A DNA stretch of 64,000 nucleotides, from positions 1,426,904 to 1,490,903 of the forward strand of contig CM021313.1 of NCBI GenBank assembly GCA_010645155.1, written 5' to 3'. A program made the position numbers and the translations under genes. Origin of the DNA: Tigriopus japonicus (Eukaryota > Arthropoda > Copepoda > Harpacticoida > Harpacticidae). Positions within the stretch are counted from its first letter, which is position 1; every line of letters begins with the position of its first letter. Shown piece after piece: positions 30,454 through 40,406 of this stretch. A model generated the notes under the pieces. It saw only the letters and a list, made by a program, of their open reading frames with translations, was not told the origin of the DNA and ran no database searches.

Positions 30454-31384
30454 ATGATGTCTTCGATTCGGGAAGTATTTCGTCGGGAAGGGTTCATCAC
30501 TCCAATTCGAGTGTTATCGAGCATCGAGGCCCAAAAAGCTTTGCAAGGTTTCCAAGACTATCGTGCCAAGTATGGCGTTAATGGTGTTCTTCAAGGTGAT
30601 TTGCGATTTAGAGTACATCTCTTGGCCCAATGGGCCAATGAAATTGTGCATCATCCCATCTTGGTCGACCATGTTCAAAAAGCTCTTGGCTCCAGTGATA
30701 TCGTGTGTTGGTCCACCGATCTGAATATCAAACCTGCTCAAAGTCAGAGTTTCTTTTCATGGCATCAAGATTCGACATATGCCGGTCTCGAACCAGCGGA
30801 CCAAGTCTTGACCGCGTGGGTTGCCCTCACTCCTTCTAAAGCTGACAGTGGATGTGTGACCTTTTTACCCCGGACCCACTTTCAACAATATGAGCACGAA
30901 GAAGTCCATTCTGAAAACAATCTCTTGGCCTTTGGACAACGAGTCAAGGACAAAGAACTCGTTGAAACTCACTTAGTTCATCAGATCAATGCCGAGCTTG
31001 ATCCAGGGTGTGCTAGTTTACATTCCTTTCGCTGTATTCATGGGGGAGGTCCCAATACGTCAGCGCAAGATAGAATTGGACTTGCTGTTAGGTAAAGAGA
31101 TAATTACAATAATTAAGCTCAAAGTTTCTTAATATTCAATATTCTATCATGCTTCTTTCCCCAGATACATGACCACGTGTGTTGCAAAAGTTGACTCCGT
31201 GGTTCAGGAGCGCGTCTCACATGTGATGGGTTCAGTAAGAACCCCTTCAAATTTTGATTTGGAGCCGGATTTAAAACATTTGCCAGACTATGACCCTGCT
31301 CGATGGGAACAACATCAAATTTCGATGAATTTAGAGCGAAAAAACTATTTTCAACATGCTAAACAAACTAATTGCTTCAAATGA
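30454..31384 (+). CDS. Phytanoyl-CoA dioxygenase (PhyH) family Fe(II)/2-oxoglutarate oxygenase
   Basis: Two exons, 30454-31091 and 31165-31384, join in frame across a 73 bp intron to give 285 aa. The iron-binding HxD is seen in SWHQDSTYAG (around residues 107-116). The distal His is in LHSFRCIHGGGPN, and the 2-oxoglutarate-binding Arg follows in DRIGLAVRY. It lacks a clear peroxisomal signal and resembles the broad PhyH superfamily, so the substrate is unknown. It starts 12 bp after MBLAC1, in the same reading frame and separated by two stop codons. Confidence 0.85.
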
Positions 31385-31880
31385 TGTCAAATCTTGCTTT
31401 GATATTAAAAACTTAATAATCACAATTTTCGAGCCCATTTTATATAGATGTACTCATGTCAGCTCAGGACATTTGTATCCTTGACTCATTATTACACTTT
31501 GAAAGGTCAAAATCCGTCATTGGAGTACAAATTGTAAGTTTTGACTTTGCTAAGGTTAAAGCAATTGAGAAAAAGTTATGAAATTTTTGGCAGGGGAGAA
31601 TAATACTTATTGATGATTTGGACAACCGAAAGGATTTCAACCAGGCTTTCTTTGTTCCGAGGATCGGTTGACACCTAAAGATCAAGCATATTTGTATGTT
31701 TCATTGTGTTTGTTATGATTAGGATCATATTATATCTCTATTCTCCACGATTTAAGTGTGATATCTTATCGATTGACGATGATGTTATATGATATGTGAA
31801 GTAAATTTGTATATCAATCGTGATCAGTCTTTGCACGATTAAACATTAAAATTTTTGATCTCACAAACGGCTTGTTTGCA
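31385..31880. other. Gap between the PhyH gene and the IAP gene
   Basis: AT-rich, with no gene seen. It may hold the 3' end of the PhyH transcript and the promoter or trans-splice site of the downstream IAP gene. Confidence 0.4.
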
Positions 31881-32737
31881 ATGTTTAGCGTCCATAGCAG
31901 AGGCGAGGACATTCCCAATTTCAACAGAAAAAGTCAAAACTCTTTCCCAGAGCGACACGAAGCTTCTTCCCGTTCCCCTCGTCAAGCTAATGAATTCAAC
32001 GTCCAAAAACCTGTTGCACCCCGTTATGTTTCGATGTATGACAGAATTCAATCTTTTCAAAGTTGGTCCCCATCATTTCACCAAACACCAGAGGATCTAG
32101 CCGAAGCCGGTTTGTACTACGCTGGTAAGAATCTATCATAGGAAATGAATCAAACAAGCCTCATCTTATTTGAGATTTATTCGGAAATAAAGGGACTGGC
32201 GATGATGTTTTATGCTACTTTTGTGGCGGTGGATTGAGGGGCTGGGAGCCCTCTGATGAGCCTTGGCGGGAACACGCCAAATGGTACCCACATTGCCAAT
32301 ATCTCTTAATCGTGAAGGGAAAGGCTTTTGTGGAGCAAGTTTTGCGGGAAGAAGATCCACTTTGTCCAAGATCATCGAGCAATGACGATGAAGTTCCGAG
32401 TCCAAGTAAGAAACTCCGAGATACAGCCAAGTATCAAGAGGAGCCCGCGTCAAGTGATGCAAGTGCTCTACTCGAGAAAGATTCAAATAACGAGTGCGAA
32501 TTGGAGCAGCAAGTCAAGAAATCACACGAATGTGATATTTCTCCAAAAGAACTATTAAAAGAAAATGAAAGGCTGAGGGAAGACCAATTGTGTCGGATTT
32601 GCTTTGAGAATGAGAAACAATTTGTTCTCCTGCCTTGCGCTCATTTCATCGCTTGCGGAAGATGTGCCATCAATTTTTCAGCATGCCCAGTGTGTCGAAC
32701 AAGAATTGAGAAAATGATTCGAATTTACATTTCATGA
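31881..32737 (+). CDS. Inhibitor of apoptosis with one BIR and a RING domain
   Basis: Two exons, 31881-32124 and 32193-32737, join in frame for 262 aa. The BIR domain (around residues 50-125) contains LAEAGLYYAG and the zinc site CYFC...W...H...C. The C-terminal C3HC4 RING reads LCRICFENE...LLPCAHF...CPVCRTRI and ends, as in XIAP, cIAP and DIAP, a few residues later. One BIR plus one RING matches livin/BIRC7-like and small arthropod IAPs. It probably binds IBM-bearing caspases or antagonists and acts as an E3 ligase. The intron falls inside the BIR domain. The exact orthologue is not assigned. Confidence 0.92.
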
Positions 32738-32745
32738 AGTTAAAT

Positions 32746-34254
32746 CTACTCTTGTTGAGAAAGCATATCGATAACTTTCCTTTCTCCCATCAGAAAATGC
32801 ACACGATTTATGATAAAAATAGCATGATCTTTACTGCGATTGATCATGCTCGGACCAATCGTATTTTGACAACGTTCCATGTACTCCTCACTAAGCTTTT
32901 TCCATAATCCAGTCATAATCATGCGTGCATAATCCAGCCAAATCAGGTCGTAACTGGCTCGGAATGCCTTAGATATTCCATTCCATTGAGATTGCGAAAG
33001 ATGGGAGGATAAACAGTCACAATAATAATCCACGAGATTGTCCATTTGAGATAAAAGGTCAGCCTGTAAGGTTGTTGTTAGCACATACGCAACATCCTGT
33101 AAATTCTTGAAGATTAGAAACACGTTTAAAAAACAAATTCCTGTCGGGTTTCTCACTTGAAGAGGATTTCCGGAGCCAGTCCATTGCATGTCAATGAACA
33201 AGATGTCATCATTTGTTTTGTTCAAAAAGAGATTGAATCCCTTGCAGTCGCCATGAATTCGTGTATATGCGGTTTTCCCCACAAATGTGTCCAACTTCTC
33301 AGCATGAGTGACGACATCAGAGATGAGACTCTCGGCATTTGGAACAGTCGTCGCCAGAAAAGGGAGGCGTTTCAATAATTGCGACCACGTTATTTCCGCA
33401 TCCTCGAGCTCTGAAACGAGACAAAAACATATTGACGACATACTTCAAATCTCGTGTTTGTGGGGCATAAAAAGATTTCGAACCCCGCATTGGTTTCCGC
33501 CGCTCCAAGGTCCAAAAGCTTCCTCTAAGTTCGGTTTGAGATTGGGGTGGTTGGTTCCAAAAGAATGCGTGAAATTTAGCCAAACTGTTAAGAACATTTT
33601 TTGCTTGTCGTTCGTCTATTTGACAGGATTGGTAGAAACTTTCGGAAACGTCGTCCATTAAAAGAAAAAAGTAGGAACTCCCGAGAATATCTTCCTCGCA
33701 CCTGGAATTTAGTGTTCATACATTGCCTTGAGATGTTTCTAATTAAGATTACGAATGGAAATCGTACTCAATTTTACGCCCATCCGAGTAGTAAATCATG
33801 GGAAAAAGTGATCGGATTTCATCCGCGTTTTCTAAAGACAGCAATTGTTTGTAGAAATCAATCTCTCGCTGAACGGACTCGACAAATTGCTTCCACATGT
33901 CCATATTGGATTTCGGAGGTAATTCACCAGGAACGATTCGTTTGGCCATCAAACGTTTGCTTTGCGGTTGCTCGTTCTCGTCGAATCCTTCGAGATGAAT
34001 GGAAAACATGTTAGCTTGCATTCCACGGATCAACTACAAAGTGTGTAGGGAGTACAAATTAGAAAGAAATCGTCATTTCAAATAAAGTTTCAGCCCACTT
34101 TTTCTCGCGGAATCGTGAAGTGGGTCGCTTCAGGCCACACGTGGGTTCGAAACCAATTGATCTCCATTATTTGGCCATTGGGCAAAGTCATTTCCAGGAT
34201 TCTTTGGTACAAGAACTCGTCAAATTCATCGGCACGCGGATACCCTCCCGCCAT
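32746..34254 (-). CDS. CHK / ecdysteroid-kinase-like (EcKL) protein, one exon join unresolved
   Basis: Five exons are read: 34254-34099, 34033-33768, 33702-33444, 33410-33157 and 33096-32746. The fold is the small-molecule kinase type, with a Brenner-like HGD catalytic loop (RIHGDCKGFNLFLN) and the metal-binding Asp in DILFIDMQW. EcKL proteins are expanded in arthropods and phosphorylate ecdysteroids or xenobiotics. The substrate here is unknown. Four joins keep frame or start cleanly, but the 33444/33410 join (GTATGT donor, TTTCAG acceptor) is off by one base. Either another donor (near 33490, CGGG|GTTCGA) is used or there is a 1-base lesion. The start follows a CTTTCTCCATAG acceptor 12 bases upstream. 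Confidence 0.75.
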
Positions 34255-34265
34255 TACGCGATCTC

Positions 34266-34286
34266 ACTATGGAGAAAGTTTTTATT
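34266..34286 (-). promoter_or_regulatory. Candidate operon junction ASCC2-kinase (poly(A) signal, then 3' splice site)
   Basis: On the minus strand an AATAAA (34286-34281) is followed closely by a pyrimidine-rich acceptor CTTTCTCCATAG ending at 34267, and by the kinase ATG 12 bases on. The upstream ASCC2 stop is only 106 bp away, and no donor is visible in the gap. This suggests trans-splicing of the downstream gene. Confidence 0.55.
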
Positions 34287-34360
34287 CAAAGTTAGATGGA
34301 AAAGGAGTTGCAAACAGAGGCTTGATATATTTCCAGTATTCTTTCGATTATCACATTTCG

Positions 34361-36592
34361 CTAGGCCTTGTTATATTTCCGATCCGCCATGGCTCGATGA
34401 TGTTTGCCTTTGTTGGCGTTCTTCCTGGCACGATTAATGAGCACGTTCTTATCTTGGCCTTGACCTTTAGCCTTGCCCACCACATCTCGAGAGGGTGCAT
34501 ACGGATTACTAGGGATGCCTTTGGCTCGCATCTTGTGCGCATGTCGCTCTTGGCGCTTCCGTTCGTTGGCTTCTCGGATTTCTGCCGGATTTCGCAGAAA
34601 TTCGTCTTTGGCATCCTCATCCTCGCCACTCTCTTCGTCGTCTTCGTCGTTAGTATTGCCATTGCCGTTGGCGATATGGCCACCTCCCAAGGCTCGAGGA
34701 AGGACAAAAGGTCGTCTTTCCGTCAACTCGTCCATGGCATCAGGCTCGGTTTGACCGATGGCGTTGTCATCATAGGTGTCGTCATACTCGTCATCGTAAT
34801 TCGTGTCGTACTCTCCACCCACCACGATCTCGTCAGTGACTATGGAGAGCTTGGAGTACATGTCCTTGAGGCCTTGCAGATCTGTTTTGTCATCCAGAAG
34901 GGCATTGCCGGCGTTTTTCGCGAGTTTCTTCTTGCCGATTTGAACCTTGGACAAATCAATCGTGTCTCGGACGTTGATATCAAACTCGTCACCGTCGTAA
35001 ACATTCAATCGAGGTTTGCCCTCCATTTGTAATGGTAGAGACTCTAGGACTTTACGTCCCTTTTGACGGTCCATTTCGATCACATGAGGTGGCAGATTCT
35101 CCTCCAATAGAGCGTTGATCACTTTTTCTGGGTCTTGATCAAAATACAGCAAGCACTCTTCGATGAATCCATCGCCCAAATCGGGAAACAGGTCTTTGAT
35201 TTGGGAGATACGCGATGTCAAAGCAAGCTCGGCTTCGTCAATGTCCGGAGCAGCGGGTTTTTGAGGCTCTGGTTCGACGGTTTTCGGTGCGATTTTGGTT
35301 TTAGGGCGAGCTCCGGTGGAGACTAACGGAACTTTGGGGGCCAATTCTTGGGTAAGTTTCCGCTGGATTTTTTCGGAAAACTCTTTCAATACAGTTTGAA
35401 CGCCTTCTAGAACGAAGCTCACTCGCATGGGATCCAGATCGGCACCCGCTTGGTCAAAAGTTTGGAAATCCTCTTCCAGATTATATTTTTTGGAATAATC
35501 CGCCAGAAGGGCCCCGTCCGAAAGACAATCGGTAGTGATCTGAAGAAAACTTTCGGCCAACTCATCCTTCCGATCCGACTCAAGAACGGGTTGAATACAC
35601 GCGTGCATGACGATCTGACGGAATAAATTGACCGACGAGAGTCGACACATTTGCAATCGCGGCACGAGCATCTCCTTGAGGTCTGAAGTCACATATCCAG
35701 CGGCAGTTTGGTGGCTTAAAAACCGCAAGAGTCCGACTAAAACTTGTTGGTAAAAAGGCGATAACGCGGATAATAAGTGTCCATCGTGGAAGATTTGACA
35801 GGTCAACGGACACGCCAAAGTGAGGGCTTCAATGGACAAGACAATATCACAGGCATAGGACACCACATCTTGGAGCTCCGCCACTTTTTTAGGCTCATCG
35901 CAATTGTAGTAGGTGGTTTGCACTTCGACCCGTTCCACCACAGCCTTTATGGCCTTCACAATAGTGGCCACACAAGCTCGTAGATCCTCGAGATATTTGG
36001 GTTGGTGCTTGAACACATTGGCCACCATCTTGTCCACGATGGCCTGATTACAGGGTCGAAACAACACGCAAATGTCCATGAGACGCGGAATGTCGATGAG
36101 ATAATGCTCATAGATGGTCTCGCCGAAAAAGGCCGGACTCATAAAATTTGTTGTAGATTCTTTGTGCGTGGACAATCGCACCATAAGCAAAAATGTGAGA
36201 CGCATGACCTCGGATATTAGGGGTTGAACTTCAGAATGGTCGGCGATCCGTTGAACTTTCAAATCGAAATGTCGAGGAAGTTCTTGGAGTAACCCGCCGA
36301 TTACAATCCGGAGCTCGCCATCGTGGATCATTTGCGACCAAAAGCGGTGATAATCGAGCCTTAGAAGGAAGGTCAAATCTTCGGCTAGGAAACGAGTTCG
36401 CTCTAGCCATAAATTCAGATCCGCTTGTCCATCTAAGGGCGGACTTTGAAAGGCCAGCCACGTGCGTTCACTCACCCAACACGCGTCCACGGCCGGTCGA
36501 GTTTGGCTGAGGCCGTCGCTCGAGCGCCAGGTCAAAGTGCGGGCTTCCAAAGGTTGTGACGAGGGCTCGTCTGGAGAAGCCTCGTTGGACAT
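34361..36592 (-). CDS. ASCC2: Activating signal cointegrator 1 complex subunit 2
   Basis: A single exon of 743 aa (human 757), from the ATG at 36592. The CUE domain lies around residues 460-505 (ISQIKDLFPDLGDGFIEECL) and binds Lys63-linked ubiquitin. An acidic region and a basic C-terminus with repeated Arg/Lys follow. The helical N-terminal half should bind the ASCC3 helicase. ASCC2 acts in DNA alkylation repair and in the ASC-1/RQT complex, which splits collided ubiquitinated ribosomes. It is the upstream member of a close same-strand pair with the CHK-like kinase. Confidence 0.93.
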   Translation of the reverse strand: MSNEASPDEPSSQPLEARTLTWRSSDGLSQTRPAVDACWVSERTWLAFQSPPLDGQADLNLWLERTRFLAEDLTFLLRLDYHRFWSQMIHDGELRIVIGGLLQELPRHFDLKVQRIADHSEVQPLISEVMRLTFLLMVRLSTHKESTTNFMSPAFFGETIYEHYLIDIPRLMDICVLFRPCNQAIVDKMVANVFKHQPKYLEDLRACVATIVKAIKAVVERVEVQTTYYNCDEPKKVAELQDVVSYACDIVLSIEALTLACPLTCQIFHDGHLLSALSPFYQQVLVGLLRFLSHQTAAGYVTSDLKEMLVPRLQMCRLSSVNLFRQIVMHACIQPVLESDRKDELAESFLQITTDCLSDGALLADYSKKYNLEEDFQTFDQAGADLDPMRVSFVLEGVQTVLKEFSEKIQRKLTQELAPKVPLVSTGARPKTKIAPKTVEPEPQKPAAPDIDEAELALTSRISQIKDLFPDLGDGFIEECLLYFDQDPEKVINALLEENLPPHVIEMDRQKGRKVLESLPLQMEGKPRLNVYDGDEFDINVRDTIDLSKVQIGKKKLAKNAGNALLDDKTDLQGLKDMYSKLSIVTDEIVVGGEYDTNYDDEYDDTYDDNAIGQTEPDAMDELTERRPFVLPRALGGGHIANGNGNTNDEDDEESGEDEDAKDEFLRNPAEIREANERKRQERHAHKMRAKGIPSNPYAPSRDVVGKAKGQGQDKNVLINRARKNANKGKHHRAMADRKYNKA

Positions 36593-37366
36593 GATGAGAG
36601 TGATCACGAGGATGAGCCGAGACGAAAAGAAATCCTATCAACCGCAACTAGAGATGACATGCCATGGTGACATTATCATCAGTCCACGACTCAATCGAAC
36701 ACAGCATAGACTTGACCAACTTGGCCAGATATTTTCGGATCAAACTGCCAAAAGTATTGTTTTTTTAAATGTCATAATCCGGCCATCAGAAAAATTGAAG
36801 TGGGAATGAATATTTCAGGCAAATGAAGATTTATGCCCCAAAAGAGTCATATGTGCTAATTCTCTTTTTTTTGGCATTTTAGTAAAATGAACATGAAGAT
36901 ATGAAGAAATTTACAAATTCATCCCGAATGTTTTGACCTTTTTTGAAGTTTTTAAATTTATTTACAGGAAATCTACACCCCTAGCCATTTTTTATTCTAT
37001 TTTACAAGAAACATTAGGAAAATGCGAAATATTTTTTTCGTCTTTTTCAACTAAAACAAAGCTTTTAATACGTAGTCAATTCTGAAAGTAACCATGCTTG
37101 CATTTCTAATTTTCTACTCTCCGTTTAGATGCCGTGATTCTCATCAATTGTTACTTAAAATTTTAAATTTCAAAAGAATCTCATTCTTGTGTGTTTGAAT
37201 GGCAGTGAAATCTAACTTTTGGTAAAGTTACACATGAATTTTGGTTTACACAGGGTGGATGTACGGAAATTTTTGTTGGATGAGTTACAGCAAAGGTTGC
37301 AGGTGAAAACTTGATATTTCCGAAGATTATTACTTAAGTTGTGCCCAAACAAACAAGTGACCCTGA
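36593..37366. other. Intergenic region upstream of ASCC2
   Basis: AT-rich, no gene seen. The part next to 36593 should contain the ASCC2 promoter and 5' UTR. Confidence 0.4.
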
Positions 37367-37914
37367 CTTCAAACTAGGGATGGGTGACAGCGGCAATTTT
37401 GCCCTAGACTCCGACACCTGTGTTGAAGTTGCCCATCAACGTCGTGGTGTCGACATTGACACCGATAGCGTGTTCCTTTTAATGAAGTCAAACAAAGTGT
37501 GCCCTTCTGGACAGTACTATGGAGCACCAGTTTTGACAGACCTACCTATTTTAAAGACATTTAAGTTCATGTTAGTTCAACGTAAAATGGAGAGAGGGAA
37601 AATAAGCTTACATTTTACAATACCCTAGCTGGGTGTGTGATTTTCTTGCTTTGCAAGTCTGTTTTTGGAGTTTGGTAAGCATTTACTTTTATGATGGAAC
37701 AAAAATTAATAATATTGGATTTTGTTTAGTCCTTCACATTCGCAATCAAAATTGGGATCAAGTTTTTGGGCGGGCAGTACGTTTTTCAAAAACTCTTTAA
37801 GCCTTAAAATGTCGGCACCAGAGACCTGGTGTTGATGCCGACACCGAAAGCCCAAAAAGTTGGTGTCAACACCTTGGCACCGACACCGGCTTCTCGCCCA
37901 CCCCTACTTCAACC
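37367..37914. mobile_element. Non-autonomous hAT element, older copy
   Basis: The body is 37375-37906 (532 bp). Its ends are TAGGGATGGGTGACAGCGG and the reverse complement of TAGGGGTGGGCGAGAAGCCGG, a typical hAT terminal repeat. Flanking octamers CTTCAAAC (37367-37374) and CTTCAACC (37907-37914) match at 7 of 8 positions, as expected for an aged 8-bp target duplication. There is no transposase. Confidence 0.75.
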
Positions 37915-37933
37915 CTACAAACGAAATGAACTT

Positions 37934-38655
37934 GTTTGGGCTAGTGATGTGACTTGGGCAAGTAATGAGTCATCACAGACACCCAAGAACAAGTTGTTGA
38001 CAAGCATTACTTGGGCAATACACCAATACACTTCCCAAGCTCAAGGAACATCGGAAGATGCAGTTGCCGGCAGTTGCTCTTAGAAGATTTCAGATGCTTG
38101 CAGTGTGACTTAGAAGAAAAGAATGTCAAGTTGCATTTTCAATGATCTTTTGACCTTAATAATTTAGCAATAAATAGTGAAAGTGATACAAAAAATATTT
38201 CAATTTCGATAGCATTTGCAAAACCATGGTTTTTTTGTTTCGGTTCTAGGCCACACATGAATGCACTTTTGAGGCTAATTAAGACCGAGATTTAGAAGTC
38301 ACACTTCCAGAACAATCTCGTTTACTCAGAGTTGCCGGCATGAAAAAGTAAAATGTCAAATCTTTTTTTAGTATTCTCGAAATCTTTTGCATTTCCCCAC
38401 GTGAGAGAATTGATGTATGTAATTTTCTTAAAAATACATCCTTTCAAAGGTATGGGCCCTATTTAGCTGAATCAGCCTGGTTTAGTGAAATTCGGATGGC
38501 AAGTTTATTCTTCGTTCATAGCAAATTTGGCAAACCTGTTAGCTGGGAAAAGTACTTGTACAGACACCCAAGCTATGCCAAGCTTCAGCAAGCCCAAGCA
38601 CTGCGCCAGTACAGCTTGCCCAATCTCTTGTTTGCCCCCCATCACTAGTTTGGGC
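37934..38655. mobile_element. hAT MITE, copy A
   Basis: The body is 37942-38647 (706 bp), beginning TAGTGATG and ending CATCACTA. A perfect 8-bp duplication GTTTGGGC flanks it at 37934-37941 and 38648-38655. The same sequence recurs as copies B and C nearby. No transposase frame is present, so it is mobilised in trans. Confidence 0.88.
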
Positions 38656-38789
38656 ACAACTGCTAGGGAAACGTCACAGCCAAAGGTCAGCTGGGGCATG
38701 AAAATTGTCCAACAAAATGTTAGGCCTGTCTGCCCCAGCGTCTCCTCTCTGCTAACTCTGTGTTTGTTTATATTCCGGATGACCAGCCT

Positions 38790-39520
38790 GTGGGATATAG
38801 TGATGTGACTTGGGCAAGTAATGAGTCATCACAGACACCCCAAGCACAAGTTGTTGACAAGCATTACTTGGGCAATACACCAATACACTTGGCAAGCTCA
38901 AGGAACATTGGAAGATGCAGTTGCCGGCAGTTGCTCTTAGAAGATTTCAGATGCTTGCAGTGTGACTTAGAAGAAAAGAATGTCAAGTTGCATTTCCAAT
39001 GATCTTTTGACCTTAATAATTTAGCAATAAGCAGTGGAAGTGAAACAAAAAATATTTTGAATTGGATAGCATTTGCAAAACCATGTTTTTCTTTAGTTTC
39101 TGTTCTAAGCCACACATGAATACACTTTTCGGGCCAATCAAGAATGAGATTTAACAGTCACACTTGGGAACAAGCTCGGTCACTCAGAGTTGCTAGAAAA
39201 AAATATAAGATGCCAACTCTTTTTTTTTTGAAATATTCTCAAAAGCTTTTGCATTTCTCGATACAAAAGCTTTGAATTGTGTATTTTCATCTAAAAATCC
39301 ATCCTAACAAGGGCATGGGCCCTATTTCGCTGAAACTTTCTGGTTAATTGAAATTCTGATGCCGAAGGTTTAGTCTTCATTCCTAGCAAATTTGGCAAAC
39401 CTGTAAGGTGGGAAAAATACTTGTACAGGCACCCAAGTAGACCCAAGTTTCGGCAAGTCCAAGGTACTGTACCGGACCGCTTGCCCAAGCTCCTGTTTGC
39501 CTCCCATCACTAGTGGGATA
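38790..39520. mobile_element. hAT MITE, copy B (same orientation as A)
   Basis: The body is 38798-39512 (715 bp), with ends TAGTGATG and CATCACTA. A perfect 8-bp duplication GTGGGATA lies at 38790-38797 and 39513-39520. Interior sequence follows copy A throughout, with scattered substitutions, so it is somewhat more diverged. Confidence 0.88.
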
Positions 39521-39537
39521 TGATTTGAAAATATAGA

Positions 39538-39600
39538 ATGCAAATAAATAAAATATAAAATAATATATGATATATATAAAATATATAATAAAATATAGAT
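39538..39600. repeat. AT-rich low-complexity tract
   Basis: ATATAAAATA-type low-complexity sequence lies between MITE copies B and C. Confidence 0.6.
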
Positions 39601-39683
39601 GCAAGGAAGATGTCTGTGACAACTTCTCGTCGACCTTTTAAGTAGTTCAAATTAAAGCGTCTCTAGTTCAAATAATCATGATG

Positions 39684-40406
39684 GTACATGGTAGTGATGG
39701 GGGGCAAACAGGAGATTGGGCAAGCTGTATTGGCACAATGCTTGGGCTTGCTGAAGCTTGGCATAGCTTGGGTGCTTGTACAAGTACTTTTCCCAGCTAA
39801 CAGGTTTGCCAAATTTGCTATGAACGAAGAATAAACTTGCCATCCGAATTTCACTAAACCAGGCTGATTCAGCTAAATAGGGCCCATACCTTTGAAAGGA
39901 TGTATTTTTAAGAAAATTACACACTTCAATTCTCTCACATGGGGAAATGCAAAATATTTCGAGAATACTAAAAAAAGATTTGGCATTTTACTTTTTCATG
40001 CCGGCAACTCTGAGTAAACGAGATTGTTCTGGAAGTGTGACTTCTAAATCTCGGTCTTAATTAGCCTCAAAAGTGCATTCATGTGTGGCCTAGAACCGAA
40101 ACAAAAAAAACATGGTTTTGCAAATGCTATCCAAATTGAAATTTTTTTTTGTATCACTTCCACTATTTATTGCTAAATTATTAAGGTCAAAAGATCATTG
40201 AAAATGCAACTTGACATTCTTTTCTTCTAAGTCACACTGCAAGCATCTGAAATCTTCTAAGAGCAACTGCCGGCAACTGCATCTTCCGATGTTCCTTGAG
40301 CTTGGGAAGTGTATTGGTGTATTGCCCAAGTAATGCTTGTCAACAACTTGTTCTTGGGTGTTTGTGATGACTCATTACTTGCCCAAGTCACATCACTAGT
40401 ACATGG
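39684..40406. mobile_element. hAT MITE, copy C (inverted relative to A and B)
   Basis: The body is 39692-40398 (707 bp), the reverse complement of copy A with few differences. A perfect 8-bp duplication GTACATGG lies at 39684-39691 and 40399-40406. Together with A or B it forms a long inverted repeat that could fold into a hairpin in RNA or single-stranded DNA. Confidence 0.88.

Noticed and set aside
34115..35032. A 305-aa plus-strand open frame across the ASCC2 C-terminal region
   Set aside because: It is antisense to the well-supported ASCC2 and kinase exons, and has only biased Val/Ile/Leu composition and no family motif.
37829..39924. Open frames of 60-107 aa within the MITE copies
   Set aside because: They occur inside short non-autonomous elements, differ between copies and have no transposase motif.
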